This document shows, piece after piece, positions 25,006-34,045 of a stretch of DNA of 64,000 bases. Positions within the stretch are counted from its first letter, which is position 1, and every line of letters starts with the position of its first letter. Where the stretch lies: contig CANLWK010000002.1 in the NCBI GenBank assembly GCA_947494805.1, positions 1 to 64,000 of the forward strand. The letters are read 5' to 3'. The notes under the pieces are model-generated. The model saw only the letters and a list, made by a program, of their open reading frames with translations, did not search any database and was not told where the DNA came from. This DNA is from an uncultured Croceitalea sp. Lineage in GTDB: Bacteria > Bacteroidota > Bacteroidia > Flavobacteriales > Flavobacteriaceae. The translations under genes and the position numbers were made by a program.

Positions 25006-25302
25006 TTACCTTAAAATTAGTTTTTTGATAAGATCTTTGCCCAACTCTTCATTGAGCATAGCTATGATTTTACTTTTGCCCATGCTCAGCTCTTGTCGTA
25101 ATACCGATGAAGAGAGTGAAACAAAAAGCGTTTCATTTTTCAGTTCGACCTGCGTGGTATAATTATTAACACCATTACCCATAAGTTTTGCCCAAGCGTC
25201 ACGAGCATCGACTTTGTCAATGCCCTTTTGCAATTTATTAGCTTTAATAAACTCGTTCAGCGCATCTCCCATATTCAGGTTTTCGTTAAAACGCTTTTTC
25301 AT
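25006..25302 (-). CDS. DUF721/DciA-like small protein
   Basis: A 98-aa basic protein of the DUF721 family, which includes DciA, the replicative-helicase loader/operator of many bacteria without DnaC. The characteristic fold segment (DAWAKLMGNGVNNYTTQVEL, then LFVSLSSSVLRQEL) is clear. It overlaps the lipoprotein gene by 4 nt and lies two genes after recF, a common DciA setting near replication and repair genes. A role in helicase loading is inferred. Confidence 0.78.
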   Translation of the reverse strand: MKKRFNENLNMGDALNEFIKANKLQKGIDKVDARDAWAKLMGNGVNNYTTQVELKNETLFVSLSSSVLRQELSMGKSKIIAMLNEELGKDLIKKLILR

Positions 25303-25727
25303 TTCGGAGTGATGTTTATCGGTTGATAGCGTTTGTATGAATATTCTATACCATCTTGGTTTACCATTGAGAATTCGTCAGAATTTAATTTTGTCAATCG
25401 TTCATGCCATTCGCTCAGACCATTTTTGTAGTGAAAAACAAAGGTGTTTTCCTTCTCAATAAAATTAAAAAGCTCTGCGTCATCCGAAGTGTCATAGGTG
25501 CCATCAAATTTAGGTTGTACTTTCTTTTTAAAACCTTTCATGCCATCTATTTCTATATAATCGATAGTGGGATTTATGGAATATGACTTTTTCTGGCCAT
25601 CAGGAAACACTACTTCAACAATCTCCCAATACCCGTTCAGTTGCTCCAATTCAGATTTTTCTACTCGAGAAGTACATCCGGGAACTAATAAAAGAAAACA
25701 AATCAGAAATGGAAAAAATGTTCTCAT
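25299..25727 (-). CDS. Lipocalin-like lipoprotein
   Basis: A 142-aa protein with a lipobox (LLVPGC, Cys18) and a short beta-rich domain opening with LNGYWEIVEVVFPDGQ, the pattern of Bacteroidota lipocalin-like proteins. No ligand is known. It sits 6 nt after recF and overlaps DUF721 by 4 nt, an odd position for an envelope protein inside a DNA-repair operon. Confidence 0.65.
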   Translation of the reverse strand: MRTFFPFLICFLLLVPGCTSRVEKSELEQLNGYWEIVEVVFPDGQKKSYSINPTIDYIEIDGMKGFKKKVQPKFDGTYDTSDDAELFNFIEKENTFVFHYKNGLSEWHERLTKLNSDEFSMVNQDGIEYSYKRYQPINITPK

Positions 25728-25733
25728 AAGTAC

Positions 25734-26813
25734 CTACAAGGTAAAGATTTTGTAACTCTGATGAATACTTTTAACGACCTTTTCCGTTCGGTCGGCATGG
25801 GTATCTGAAATAAATAACTGTCCAAAATCATCATTATCTACCAATGAAACCAATTGTGCTACTCGGGTTTCATCCAACTTATCAAAAATATCATCCAATA
25901 AAAGTATAGGGGTGGTCTTGGCCTGCTCTTTAATAAAGTGAAACTGCGCTAGTTTCAGGGCTATGAGAAAAGATTTTTGCTGCCCTTGGCTTCCAAATTT
26001 TTTAATGGGGTGTTCGTCAATGGAGAACTCTAGGTCATCTTTATGAATACCAACACTGGTGTATTGCAAAGCCCTATCTTTCTCTAGGGAATTCTTAAGA
26101 AGTGTGTTTAAACCAGAGTCGTGCAGTTTGCTTTGGTAATTTAGTAAAATGCCCTCATCCTTATTGGAAATATTAAAGTATTGCTCTTTGAAAATAGGAA
26201 TGAACTGTTCTAAAAACTGTTCTCTTTTCTTAAAGATGACCGTACCATATTCGTGCAGTTGGTCATTGTATATAGACAAGGTATCTTGGTCAAAAGCTCT
26301 GTTCACCGCAAAGTATTTCAATAGTGAATTTCGTTGTGTCAGTACCTTGTTATATTTGATTAGGATTTGTAGATAGCTCTTATCTGATTGTGAAATTACA
26401 CCATCAATGAACTTGCGCCTCATATCACTGCCTTCAGTAATCAGGTCACGGTCTGCGGGTGAGATAATGACCAAGGGTAAAAAACCGATATGGTCTGAAA
26501 ATTTTTCATAGGCCTTTCCATTGCGTTTGATGACCTTTTTCATGCCTTTTTTAAAGCTGCATATTATTTTTTCTATACGTCCATCTTTTTCAAACTCTCC
26601 CTCAATCATAAAAAAATCCGTTCCATGTTTGATGTTCTGGGTAGAGACAGGATTAAAGTAACTCTTACCAAAAGACAGATGGTAAATGGCATCTAAAATA
26701 TTGGTCTTGCCCACTCCATTGGCCCCTACCAAACAGTTGATTGTAGGGTCAAACGTTAGGTTCTTAGAATCGAAGTTTTTGTAATTAACTAAGGATAAGT
26801 GTTTTAAAAACAT
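25734..26813 (-). CDS. recF: DNA replication and repair protein RecF
   Basis: A 359-aa SMC-like ATPase that helps load RecA at gapped DNA. Walker A is GANGVGKTN (30-38), the signature motif is [17 protein letters not shown], and Walker B is [13 protein letters not shown]. Length and motif order are canonical. dnaA and dnaN are not adjacent, unlike in many bacteria. It leads a three-gene leftward operon with a lipoprotein and DUF721. Confidence 0.95.
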   Translation of the reverse strand: MFLKHLSLVNYKNFDSKNLTFDPTINCLVGANGVGKTNILDAIYHLSFGKSYFNPVSTQNIKHGTDFFMIEGEFEKDGRIEKIICSFKKGMKKVIKRNGKAYEKFSDHIGFLPLVIISPADRDLITEGSDMRRKFIDGVISQSDKSYLQILIKYNKVLTQRNSLLKYFAVNRAFDQDTLSIYNDQLHEYGTVIFKKREQFLEQFIPIFKEQYFNISNKDEGILLNYQSKLHDSGLNTLLKNSLEKDRALQYTSVGIHKDDLEFSIDEHPIKKFGSQGQQKSFLIALKLAQFHFIKEQAKTTPILLLDDIFDKLDETRVAQLVSLVDNDDFGQLFISDTHADRTEKVVKSIHQSYKIFTL

Positions 26814-26900
26814 ATTCTATTGAGGTACAACTCAAATTTTCAGATTGTAAAGAATCCAAAAATAACGAATAAATACCCTTTTCGTTTTCGATAAAAACTT

Positions 26901-26908
26901 TATTTTTG
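26901..26908 (+). promoter_or_regulatory. -7 box for the TPR gene
   Basis: TATTTTTG followed by CCCG, 20 nt upstream of the ATG at 26929. A T-rich stretch near 26879 could serve as -33, but no exact TTG is placed there. Confidence 0.55.
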
Positions 26909-26928
26909 CCCGATTAATAAAAACAAGA

Positions 26929-27690
26929 ATGGCTACATATAAAAAGCGAGGCTACAAACCAAAAAACAAAGCTGAAGAGCTAGAATTTGACGAGCAGAAC
27001 AGTACAACTGCTGAGGTTTTTAGCACCTTGGATGAAAGTGCTTCGAAAACCGAAGCCTGGGTATCAAAAAACCAAAATTATATTCTTGGCGTCATTGGTG
27101 CTGTTGCTATCGGGGTGTTGGGCTACCTTGCTTATAATCAATTTATTCAAAAGCCAAAAGAGACAAGTGCCGCAAACGAACTGTATTATCCACAACAGTA
27201 CTTTGACCAGGCAATGACCAATGAGGCTACCAAGGATTCTTTATTGAACTTAGCGTTGAACGGTGCTGAGGGTAAATATGGCTTTTTAGATATCATTGAA
27301 GAATACAAAGGAACAAAAGCGGCCAATTTGGCTACGTACTCAGCTGGAATGGCCTATCTGAACAATCAAAATTACCAAGAGGCAATATCATATCTAGAGG
27401 GCTTTTCTTCTGATGATGCTGTTTTAGGTGCTTTGGCCAAAGGTGCTATCGGTGATGCTTTTTCACAATTGAACCAGGCAGAGGACGCATTGGACTACTA
27501 TGAAAAAGCAATTGCCCATAATACCAACGATTATACAACGCCTCGGTTTTTATACAAAGCAGGGGTGACTGCGATGAATCTTGGTTATGCTGACAAGGCA
27601 CTTGGTTATTTTGAGCAAATTAAAAATGACTTTTCCGAATCTAAAGAAGCCACTAATATTGAAGCTTTAATCGGTTCTGTAAAAAAGTAG
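26929..27690 (+). CDS. Membrane-anchored tetratricopeptide repeat protein (YfgM-like)
   Basis: A 253-aa protein with a charged cytoplasmic N-terminus, one membrane helix (about residues 50-70, YILGVIGAVAIGVLGYLAYN) and a periplasmic TPR region (about 100-245). The layout resembles YfgM/Tol-Pal-type scaffolds, which assist protein export. It is 3 nt before ribH and probably cotranscribed with it. Confidence 0.78.
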   Translation: MATYKKRGYKPKNKAEELEFDEQNSTTAEVFSTLDESASKTEAWVSKNQNYILGVIGAVAIGVLGYLAYNQFIQKPKETSAANELYYPQQYFDQAMTNEATKDSLLNLALNGAEGKYGFLDIIEEYKGTKAANLATYSAGMAYLNNQNYQEAISYLEGFSSDDAVLGALAKGAIGDAFSQLNQAEDALDYYEKAIAHNTNDYTTPRFLYKAGVTAMNLGYADKALGYFEQIKNDFSESKEATNIEALIGSVKK

Positions 27691-27693
27691 CAT

Positions 27694-28176
27694 ATGGCTA
27701 CCATAAATAAAAATTTATCAACTTACGATAAAGCAACAATCCCAAACGCGAAAAACCTTCGGTTTGGGATTGTTGTTTCAGAGTGGAACGATAACATTAC
27801 CGAACCATTATTTCAAGGTGCGCTAGATGCTTTAGTGGATTGTGGCGCACTACGGGCCAATATTTTGCGTTGGAACGTACCTGGAAGCTACGAATTGGTC
27901 TTTGGCAGTAAGAAGATGATCCAAACGCGCGAAGTGGATGCGATTATTGCCATCGGTAGTGTCATTCGCGGTGAAACGAGCCATTTTGATTATGTCTGTA
28001 GTGCCACAGCACAAGGTATTAAAGACCTTAACGTACAATTTGATACTCCTGTTATTTTTTGTGTACTCACCGATGATACCCTACAGCAATCTATAGACCG
28101 AAGTGGTGGCAAACATGGTAACAAAGGTACCGAAGCTGCCATTGCAGCAATAAAGATGGCGGTCTTAGGCATGTAA
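27694..28176 (+). CDS. ribH: 6,7-dimethyl-8-ribityllumazine synthase
   Basis: A 160-aa enzyme that condenses 5-amino-6-ribitylaminouracil with dihydroxybutanone phosphate in riboflavin synthesis. The motifs VPGSYELVFGSKKM, AIGSVIRGETSHFDYV and HGNKGTEAA (phosphate and catalytic His region) are intact. The enzyme usually forms icosahedral shells. Other rib genes are not in the window. Confidence 0.95.
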   Translation: MATINKNLSTYDKATIPNAKNLRFGIVVSEWNDNITEPLFQGALDALVDCGALRANILRWNVPGSYELVFGSKKMIQTREVDAIIAIGSVIRGETSHFDYVCSATAQGIKDLNVQFDTPVIFCVLTDDTLQQSIDRSGGKHGNKGTEAAIAAIKMAVLGM

Positions 28177-28317
28177 GTTCCCTGAGGCGACCAACTTTTT
28201 CAATTCTCTCCATTTTAAGGAATTGCGTTCATTTGTTTTGACGAGCCCAGTTCGTCATTATACTATTTAGTTAACAATTTTTGTGAGTTGGGCAGCAACC
28301 GATTTTTTGTTTTTAAG

Positions 28318-28325
28318 TACCTTTG
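28318..28325 (+). promoter_or_regulatory. -7 box upstream of the small membrane protein and mutL
   Basis: TACCTTTG fits TAnnTTTG and lies 22 nt before the ATG at 28348. The 28177-28347 gap holds no gene and no clear terminator. Confidence 0.5.
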
Positions 28326-28347
28326 AGCATACAGGTTAGAGGACAGC

Positions 28348-28632
28348 ATGCGGAATTTTTTAAAACTGAAAAAGAATAGAACTTTCGATTACAAGCCCAG
28401 GTACTACAAAGGCGAGGGCAGTCCTTTTAAAATTGAACACAAACTTGATAAATACCGAAGTACGGCCCACACACAACGAGGCTTAAAAAACAAATTCTCA
28501 AATGCCATTGATGATTTGAAAAATGAAGGGGATAAAAATGCCAAGACCCGATTTTTGGTCATCGTTGTTATATTGGTGCTCGTTTTTCTTTTCATAATTG
28601 ACTTCGATTTATCCATATTCTTTAACAGCTAA
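28348..28632 (+). CDS. Small single-helix membrane protein of unknown function
   Basis: 94 aa: a very basic soluble N-terminal part (about 1-68, many Lys/Arg/Tyr) and one C-terminal transmembrane helix (about 69-88, LVIVVILVLVFLFIIDF). Tail-anchored topology with the basic part in the cytoplasm is likely. I do not recognise the family. Its TAA stop overlaps the mutL ATG (TAATG), so it is translationally coupled to mutL. Confidence 0.7.
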   Translation: MRNFLKLKKNRTFDYKPRYYKGEGSPFKIEHKLDKYRSTAHTQRGLKNKFSNAIDDLKNEGDKNAKTRFLVIVVILVLVFLFIIDFDLSIFFNS

Positions 28633-30467
28633 TGGCAGACATCATTAAACTTTTGCCAGACCATGTTGCTAATCAAATTGCTGCAGGTGAGGTCGTGCAA
28701 AGGCCAGCCTCCGTTGTAAAAGAGCTATTGGAAAATGCAATTGATGCAGGCGCGTCTAAGGTGAAGCTTATCGTAAAAGAAGGTGGTAAGACCTTGATAC
28801 AAGTTGTTGATGATGGTATAGGTATGAGCGAGACCGATGCCAGACTTTCTTTTGAACGACATGCCACATCTAAAATTTCTACTGCCGAAGACTTGTTCAA
28901 TTTGAATACCAAAGGTTTTCGAGGTGAGGCATTGGCTTCTATAGCCGCAATTGCCCACGTAGATTTGCAAACCAAACCCGAGCAGGCCGAAATTGGAACC
29001 CATCTTAAAATTGAGGGTAGCAAAGTAGTTTCACAAGAGGTGGCCGTTACACCTAAAGGTACCTCTATTTCGGTAAAGAACCTATTTTTTAATATTCCCG
29101 CACGCCGTAATTTTTTAAAATCCAATCAAGTAGAACTTCGCCATATTACTGACGAATTTCAACGCGTGGCTCTAGTCCACCCGTCCGTGGCTTTTCAATT
29201 TTATAATAATGGTTCTGAGCTGTTCAACTTGCCGAACGAGAGTTTTCGCCAACGTGTCGTGCACATATTCGGGAACAGGATGAACGAGCGTTTGGTACCG
29301 GTTCAGGAAGATACCGATGTGGTAAAGGTTTCAGGCTTTATTTGCAAACCTGAATTTGCCAAAAAGAGTAGGGGCGAGCAATTTTTCTTTGCAAATGGAC
29401 GGTTTATTAAAAGTCCGTATTTACATCATGCCGTAGTGGCCGCTTTTGAGGGATTGATAAAATCAGATACACATCCGGGCTATTTTATCAATATAGAAGT
29501 TGCCCCGGCCTCTATAGATATCAATATTCATCCGACTAAAACAGAGGTTAAGTTTGATGACGAAAATACATTGTATGCCATACTACGCTCAGCAATCAAA
29601 CATGGTCTCGGGCAATTTAATGTAGTACCAACCTTAGATTTTGATCATGATGGTAATCTTGATACGCCGTATACGTATCGAGAAAAAGCGGCAATATTAC
29701 CAAAGGTAACAGTAGACTCAAGGTTCAATCCTTTTGAAACCGTAGTCAACAAAAAACAAGGCGTGCCATATAAAAAACAAGATGTTACCGGTTGGGAAAA
29801 CCTATATACTGAGGTTGATGATAAAAATGATTCTTTCAGTAGTGTACACTTTGAGTCAGAATTAGACGCCCCTGAAATTTTTGAATCAGAAGAAGAGACT
29901 ATTGAAAGTAGTCAAACCACATTTCAACTACAACGTAAGTATATTGTTACCACTATCAAATCTGGCATGCTGTTCATAGACCAAAATCGGGCGCATCGGC
30001 GTATATTGTACGAGCGTTTTTTAGAAAATGAACAGGTTAAAGAAGGGATAAGCCAGCAACTTTTGTTTCCGTTAGAGTTACAGTTTTCGACAAATGAAGT
30101 TGAAATTTTGAAAAAACTTTCAAAAGAGTTATCTCTGCTGGGTTTCGCTGTGGATTTTGTCAATAATGAGCAGGTAACCATAACTGGAATTCCGAATATC
30201 ATGACAGAAAGTTCTATTGGCACGGTATTGGATGATTTGCTGAAAGGTTATGAACAAGAGCAAACAGGTCATTTGGTTTTACCGGTCTTGATGGCAAAAA
30301 CCTTATGTCGTTCACTTTCCGTAAAAAATGGACAACTCTTACAATCCGATGCCCAGATCGCATTGGTCAATGACTTGTTCGGCTGTAAGGAATCAAAACT
30401 TGATCCGTTTAAAAAGGTGATATATATTACAATGGGAGTTGAAGCAATAGAAAATAAATTTATGTAA
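28632..30467 (+). CDS. mutL: DNA mismatch repair protein MutL
   Basis: A 611-aa mismatch-repair matchmaker. The GHKL ATPase motifs are ELLENAIDAGA, DDGIGM and GFRGEALASI; the N-terminal domain ends near residue 330, followed by a variable linker and a C-terminal dimerisation domain. I do not see the DQHAxxERxxYE endonuclease motif; the equivalent position reads FIDQNRAHRRILYERF, a degenerate form. Whether this MutL keeps endonuclease activity is therefore uncertain. It is followed directly by the first rhomboid gene. Confidence 0.94.
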   Translation: MADIIKLLPDHVANQIAAGEVVQRPASVVKELLENAIDAGASKVKLIVKEGGKTLIQVVDDGIGMSETDARLSFERHATSKISTAEDLFNLNTKGFRGEALASIAAIAHVDLQTKPEQAEIGTHLKIEGSKVVSQEVAVTPKGTSISVKNLFFNIPARRNFLKSNQVELRHITDEFQRVALVHPSVAFQFYNNGSELFNLPNESFRQRVVHIFGNRMNERLVPVQEDTDVVKVSGFICKPEFAKKSRGEQFFFANGRFIKSPYLHHAVVAAFEGLIKSDTHPGYFINIEVAPASIDINIHPTKTEVKFDDENTLYAILRSAIKHGLGQFNVVPTLDFDHDGNLDTPYTYREKAAILPKVTVDSRFNPFETVVNKKQGVPYKKQDVTGWENLYTEVDDKNDSFSSVHFESELDAPEIFESEEETIESSQTTFQLQRKYIVTTIKSGMLFIDQNRAHRRILYERFLENEQVKEGISQQLLFPLELQFSTNEVEILKKLSKELSLLGFAVDFVNNEQVTITGIPNIMTESSIGTVLDDLLKGYEQEQTGHLVLPVLMAKTLCRSLSVKNGQLLQSDAQIALVNDLFGCKESKLDPFKKVIYITMGVEAIENKFM

Positions 30468-31205
30468 ATGGGTAGACTGACAGAAGCGATAAAGCACTTA
30501 TTGATTATCAATGTACTCTTCTTTTTAGCTACGCAGTTGTATGGTGACCAAATGTACCAATGGTTTTCACTTTGGTTTCCGAAGAACGAGAACTTTGCCC
30601 TATGGCAGATTCTCTCACATATGTTCATGCACGGTAGTGTTATGCATATTGTTTTCAATATGTACGCCCTTTGGGCCTTTGGTTCGCCCTTGGAAAGAAT
30701 GTGGGGACGTAACAAGTTTCTATTCTTTTACTTTTCCGCAGGTCTAGGTGCGGCATTTCTTCATATAGGTGCCAATTACTATTTCTTTAATGAGGGACTT
30801 CAAGCCTTGGTCAATTCTGGAATCTCAGAGACAAGGGTTATTGAAATTATATCAAACGGACAGTATAGTCCTGATTGGTATGATATAGTGGGACAAGGAA
30901 AAGTTGATGGATTTCTTTCTGCTTATAATACACCCGCGGTAGGTGCGTCAGGAGCTGTTTATGGAGTTTTGGTAGCATTTGCCTTTTTGTTTCCACAAGC
31001 CGAATTGATGCTCATATTTTTACCAGTACCTATTAAAGCAAAATACTTTGTACCCTTGATCATATTGAGTGATGTGATTTTTGGAATCTCAGGTACGAAT
31101 ACCGGTATTGCCCACTTTGCCCACATTGGTGGGGCGTTGATCGGGTTTGTAATGATGTGGTACTGGAAGAAAAATCAGTTTGATCAAAATCGATGGGATA
31201 GCTAA
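30468..31205 (+). CDS. Rhomboid family intramembrane serine protease, first copy
   Basis: A 245-aa six-helix rhomboid. The nucleophile is S161 in GASG and the catalytic His is H219 in AHIGG; the oxyanion/loop motif HMFMHGSVMHIVFNMYAL is present. It has a long loop (about 103-155) between helices. It abuts the mutL stop and overlaps the next rhomboid (TAATG). Substrate unknown. Confidence 0.9.
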   Translation: MGRLTEAIKHLLIINVLFFLATQLYGDQMYQWFSLWFPKNENFALWQILSHMFMHGSVMHIVFNMYALWAFGSPLERMWGRNKFLFFYFSAGLGAAFLHIGANYYFFNEGLQALVNSGISETRVIEIISNGQYSPDWYDIVGQGKVDGFLSAYNTPAVGASGAVYGVLVAFAFLFPQAELMLIFLPVPIKAKYFVPLIILSDVIFGISGTNTGIAHFAHIGGALIGFVMMWYWKKNQFDQNRWDS

Positions 31206-32083
31206 TGAATACAGGAGGTTTACGATATCAATTTGCGCGTTTGAATATTGCTGAAAAGCTAATAGCCATCAATGTTCTTATTTTTCTGTTGATCAATTTG
31301 ATTCCTGTATTATTTGGAAGCAATAGTGATACCATTATTCAATGGTTTGAGCTGCCCGAAGACTTTTTTGCATTTCTTTCAAAGCCTTGGTCTTTAGTTA
31401 CGTATTCCTTTTTTCATGCAGGCTTAGGTCACATATTTTGGAATATGTTGTTGTTGTATTTCTTCGGAAGAACCTTTTTGAATCTTTTTGATGACCAAAA
31501 GTTTATTGCGGTTTATTTTTTAGGGGTCATTGCCGGAGGGCTTTTGTTTATGTTGGGGTATAACATTTTTCCTAACTTATCAAATACAAACTCAGTTTTG
31601 ATAGGCGCATCTGCTGGGGTTACCTCAGTGTTGATTTTTATTTGTGCCTATATTCCGAATCAAGAAATTCGAATTATCTTCTTCAATGTTAAGCTGTGGC
31701 AGTTGGGGGTGTTCGTAATCTTGAAAGACGTCCTGACCTTGTCCATGGGACAAAACGTTGGTGGTATGTTGGCCCATTTGGGCGGAGCGGTTTTAGGTTA
31801 TACTTATGCCAGGCAGTTGCTTAAGGGCAAAGATATTGGCGAGGGTTTTATCAAATTACTGTCAAGTATCGGAACTGTTTTTAAAACTAGGGAACGTAAA
31901 CCACCGCTCAAGACCGTTTATAAGAAAAGCAAAACCACTCGTACATCAAAGAAGGTAGATTATGATAAAGAGGCCCATCAACGCAAAATAGATACTATCT
32001 TAGATAAAATCAGTAAATCAGGCTATGAAAGCCTTTCTAAGGCCGAAAAGGACTTTTTATTCAAAGCAGGAAAAGAAGATTGA
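31205..32083 (+). CDS. Rhomboid family intramembrane serine protease, second copy
   Basis: A 292-aa rhomboid with nucleophile S136 (GASA) and H191 (AHLGG), and the HAGLGHIFWNMLLLYFFG motif. A cytoplasmic C-terminal tail (about 220-292) is basic and ends with a short helical domain (DKISKSGYESLSKAEKDFL) found in Bacteroidota rhomboids. The pair differs in loop length and tail, which suggests different substrates rather than redundancy. Confidence 0.9.
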   Translation: MNTGGLRYQFARLNIAEKLIAINVLIFLLINLIPVLFGSNSDTIIQWFELPEDFFAFLSKPWSLVTYSFFHAGLGHIFWNMLLLYFFGRTFLNLFDDQKFIAVYFLGVIAGGLLFMLGYNIFPNLSNTNSVLIGASAGVTSVLIFICAYIPNQEIRIIFFNVKLWQLGVFVILKDVLTLSMGQNVGGMLAHLGGAVLGYTYARQLLKGKDIGEGFIKLLSSIGTVFKTRERKPPLKTVYKKSKTTRTSKKVDYDKEAHQRKIDTILDKISKSGYESLSKAEKDFLFKAGKED

Positions 32084-32086
32084 AAT

Positions 32087-33115
32087 TTGAAGAAACCATC
32101 TCTAATAAATAGGTTGCGATTTTGGATGGGTCTAATTTTTCCGGCGCTATTGGCGTTAGTCTGCCTTATGGCCATTGTCCCCGGAAATATTGCTCCGAGC
32201 ATCGCAGTATTGACCCTTGCCACCCCCTTTTTATTTGTAATAAATCTTGTTATAGCTATTTATTGGCTATTTGTCAGGTATAAACGCACATTGGTTTTCG
32301 TCATTGCCCTTGTATTTGCCCTATTGGTCTTTGATTCGCCTTTAAGATGGGATGGTAATACCGAAAATGTTGGGTCTGATGATTTCAGCCTTATGAGTTA
32401 TAATGTTTGGGGTTTTAATAGGAATGAATGGATTAAAGAACCTAATATAGGAGATAAGATTACTGAATTTATTCGCAAGATTGATCCTGACGTACTTTGC
32501 CTACAAGAACATAGCAGAAAACGTTATAAACAGCTCACTCAATATTCGTATAGAACTGAAACGCCTTATTCGGCATCAAAAAGTACACAAGCTATTTTTT
32601 CTAAGTTTCCTATAGTAGGTCATGGTTCTTTAGATTTACCAAAAACAATTAATAATATCATTTTTGCAGATATCTTAATTGAAAAAGATACCGTTCGGGT
32701 ATACAATGTTCACTTACAATCGTATAGTATCGTCCCCAATACCGATATGGTCACACATGAAAAAGAGACAAAAAGAACATACCGACGTATTGCCGAAACC
32801 TTTGCGATGCATTATGAGCAAGCAAGTATTTTGGTGGAACACGTGAATAGTACGAGTCATCCAGTTGTTATAGCGGGAGATTTTAATAATACCCAGTTTT
32901 CAAATGCTTATCGTACCATCAAGGCTGATATGCAAGATTCGTTCTTAGAAAAGGGTACTGGGTTGGGGCGAACATTTAAGTTACTTAAATTACCTATGCG
33001 TATCGACTATATTTTGGCCGATAGTAACTTTGATTTCACTTCACATGTGAATTATGATCAAAAATACTCTGACCATTATCCCATAATGGCGACGTTAAAG
33101 TTAAGAATGGATTAG
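32087..33115 (+). CDS. Membrane-anchored endonuclease/exonuclease/phosphatase family protein
   Basis: 342 aa: three N-terminal membrane helices (about residues 12-85) and an EEP-fold domain (about 100-342) with MSYNVWGF, LCLQEH, VIAGDFNN and the terminal SDHYPI motif, giving the Mg-site residues Asn, Glu, Asp and His. Substrates in this family range from nucleic acids to phospholipids and phosphoinositides; the membrane anchor favours lipid or envelope phosphoesters. The start is a TTG at 32087 (reads MKKPSLINRL), 3 nt after the rhomboid stop. Confidence 0.82.
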   Translation: MKKPSLINRLRFWMGLIFPALLALVCLMAIVPGNIAPSIAVLTLATPFLFVINLVIAIYWLFVRYKRTLVFVIALVFALLVFDSPLRWDGNTENVGSDDFSLMSYNVWGFNRNEWIKEPNIGDKITEFIRKIDPDVLCLQEHSRKRYKQLTQYSYRTETPYSASKSTQAIFSKFPIVGHGSLDLPKTINNIIFADILIEKDTVRVYNVHLQSYSIVPNTDMVTHEKETKRTYRRIAETFAMHYEQASILVEHVNSTSHPVVIAGDFNNTQFSNAYRTIKADMQDSFLEKGTGLGRTFKLLKLPMRIDYILADSNFDFTSHVNYDQKYSDHYPIMATLKLRMD

Positions 33116-33415
33116 GGTGCAGTCAGCAAGGTCTGCAATGATATGAATGACCAATGCCAAACCTATCAACCTTGTCTTTTTAAAAAACACCAAAAGTACA
33201 TAAAGGGCAATAAAGTAATAGCTATGTAAGGGGTGAAAACCTATACTGCAGCGTTGTGGGTCAAAAATGGGCGTTGCTAAAAAGTGGTCAAGATCAATCA
33301 CTATACCTGCCAATAAGATAAGAGTGACTTTTATGCAATTGTCCTTGAAAAACAGTAATCCAATGGCAACCGGCACTAAAAAATGAATTCCGTAGTGAAT
33401 GAAAAACCTAACCAT
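33101..33415 (-). CDS. DUF6122 family small membrane protein
   Basis: A 104-aa protein with three or four membrane helices and conserved His/Asp residues (DLDHFL, HPLHSYYF). It belongs to the DUF6122 family of unknown function. The conserved pattern resembles small metal-dependent membrane hydrolases, but this is only a guess. It is the last gene of the parA-led leftward operon; its start overlaps wbqC by 8 nt and its 3' end overlaps the convergent EEP gene by 15 nt. Confidence 0.75.
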   Translation of the reverse strand: MVRFFIHYGIHFLVPVAIGLLFFKDNCIKVTLILLAGIVIDLDHFLATPIFDPQRCSIGFHPLHSYYFIALYVLLVFFKKTRLIGLALVIHIIADLADCTLIHS

Positions 33416-34040
33416 TCAAAAGGGGTGGTTTTTGATTTTGAAGATAGGTCAATGCATTTGTGCCTTCGTTGAACAAAAGATCGAGCCCGCACGTATTTTT
33501 AATAAAACCATTGCGATCATCAAAAACTTGAAAGTAAGGAGTATTTTCAAATATCGGTTGTTTCTTTGCGGTCGCTAAAACTCGAAAATCATTACCACCT
33601 TCAAGATTTGTTAGGTATGAACTTGTTTTATCTTTAGGTATGGACAATGACATATTGGAAAGCAAAAAATAGATGGTTTCAAAATTGAAGTCCAACAAAA
33701 AGTCTTGCTTTTTATGGAATATGGGTGCAAGGTCATCTTCGTAAAACTCAAAAAAAGCTGAGGTTCTATATGCAGTTTGTAAAGTGCGCCAGTGCTGCTG
33801 TTGCCAGCTGTAGCTGTTGTCAATTCTGACATCCCTATATTTTTGACGTCCTGTAGCACCACCAGCATGTTTAATAGGAACGGTCAATACGTGTTTACCT
33901 TGGTCTGTGCAGATATGACAGCGATTACGATAGGTCTGTTTTTGATAATTGTCATGTACCTCCCAGATTACCTCTTGATTGACCAACGTGACCAAAGTTG
34001 CCACATTGGGAAAATATGTAGGATGAAGTAAGGTATTCAC
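33408..34040 (-). CDS. WbqC family protein
   Basis: A 210-aa protein of the WbqC-like family, often found near lipopolysaccharide or sugar-modification genes and also with lepB in flavobacteria. Family motifs are HPTYFPNV at the N-terminus, NRCHI and the W-Q-H region SWQQQHWRTL. The biochemical activity is not established. It lies 5 nt after lepB. Confidence 0.8.
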   Translation of the reverse strand: MNTLLHPTYFPNVATLVTLVNQEVIWEVHDNYQKQTYRNRCHICTDQGKHVLTVPIKHAGGATGRQKYRDVRIDNSYSWQQQHWRTLQTAYRTSAFFEFYEDDLAPIFHKKQDFLLDFNFETIYFLLSNMSLSIPKDKTSSYLTNLEGGNDFRVLATAKKQPIFENTPYFQVFDDRNGFIKNTCGLDLLFNEGTNALTYLQNQKPPLLNG

Positions 34041-34045
34041 TTGTT

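Noticed and set aside
25734-26928. A replication origin near recF
   Set aside because: dnaA and dnaN are absent and no cluster of DnaA boxes was noticed.
28177-28347. A riboswitch or small RNA in the gap after ribH
   Set aside because: No FMN-riboswitch core was seen and it is downstream of ribH, not upstream; only a -7 box is supported.
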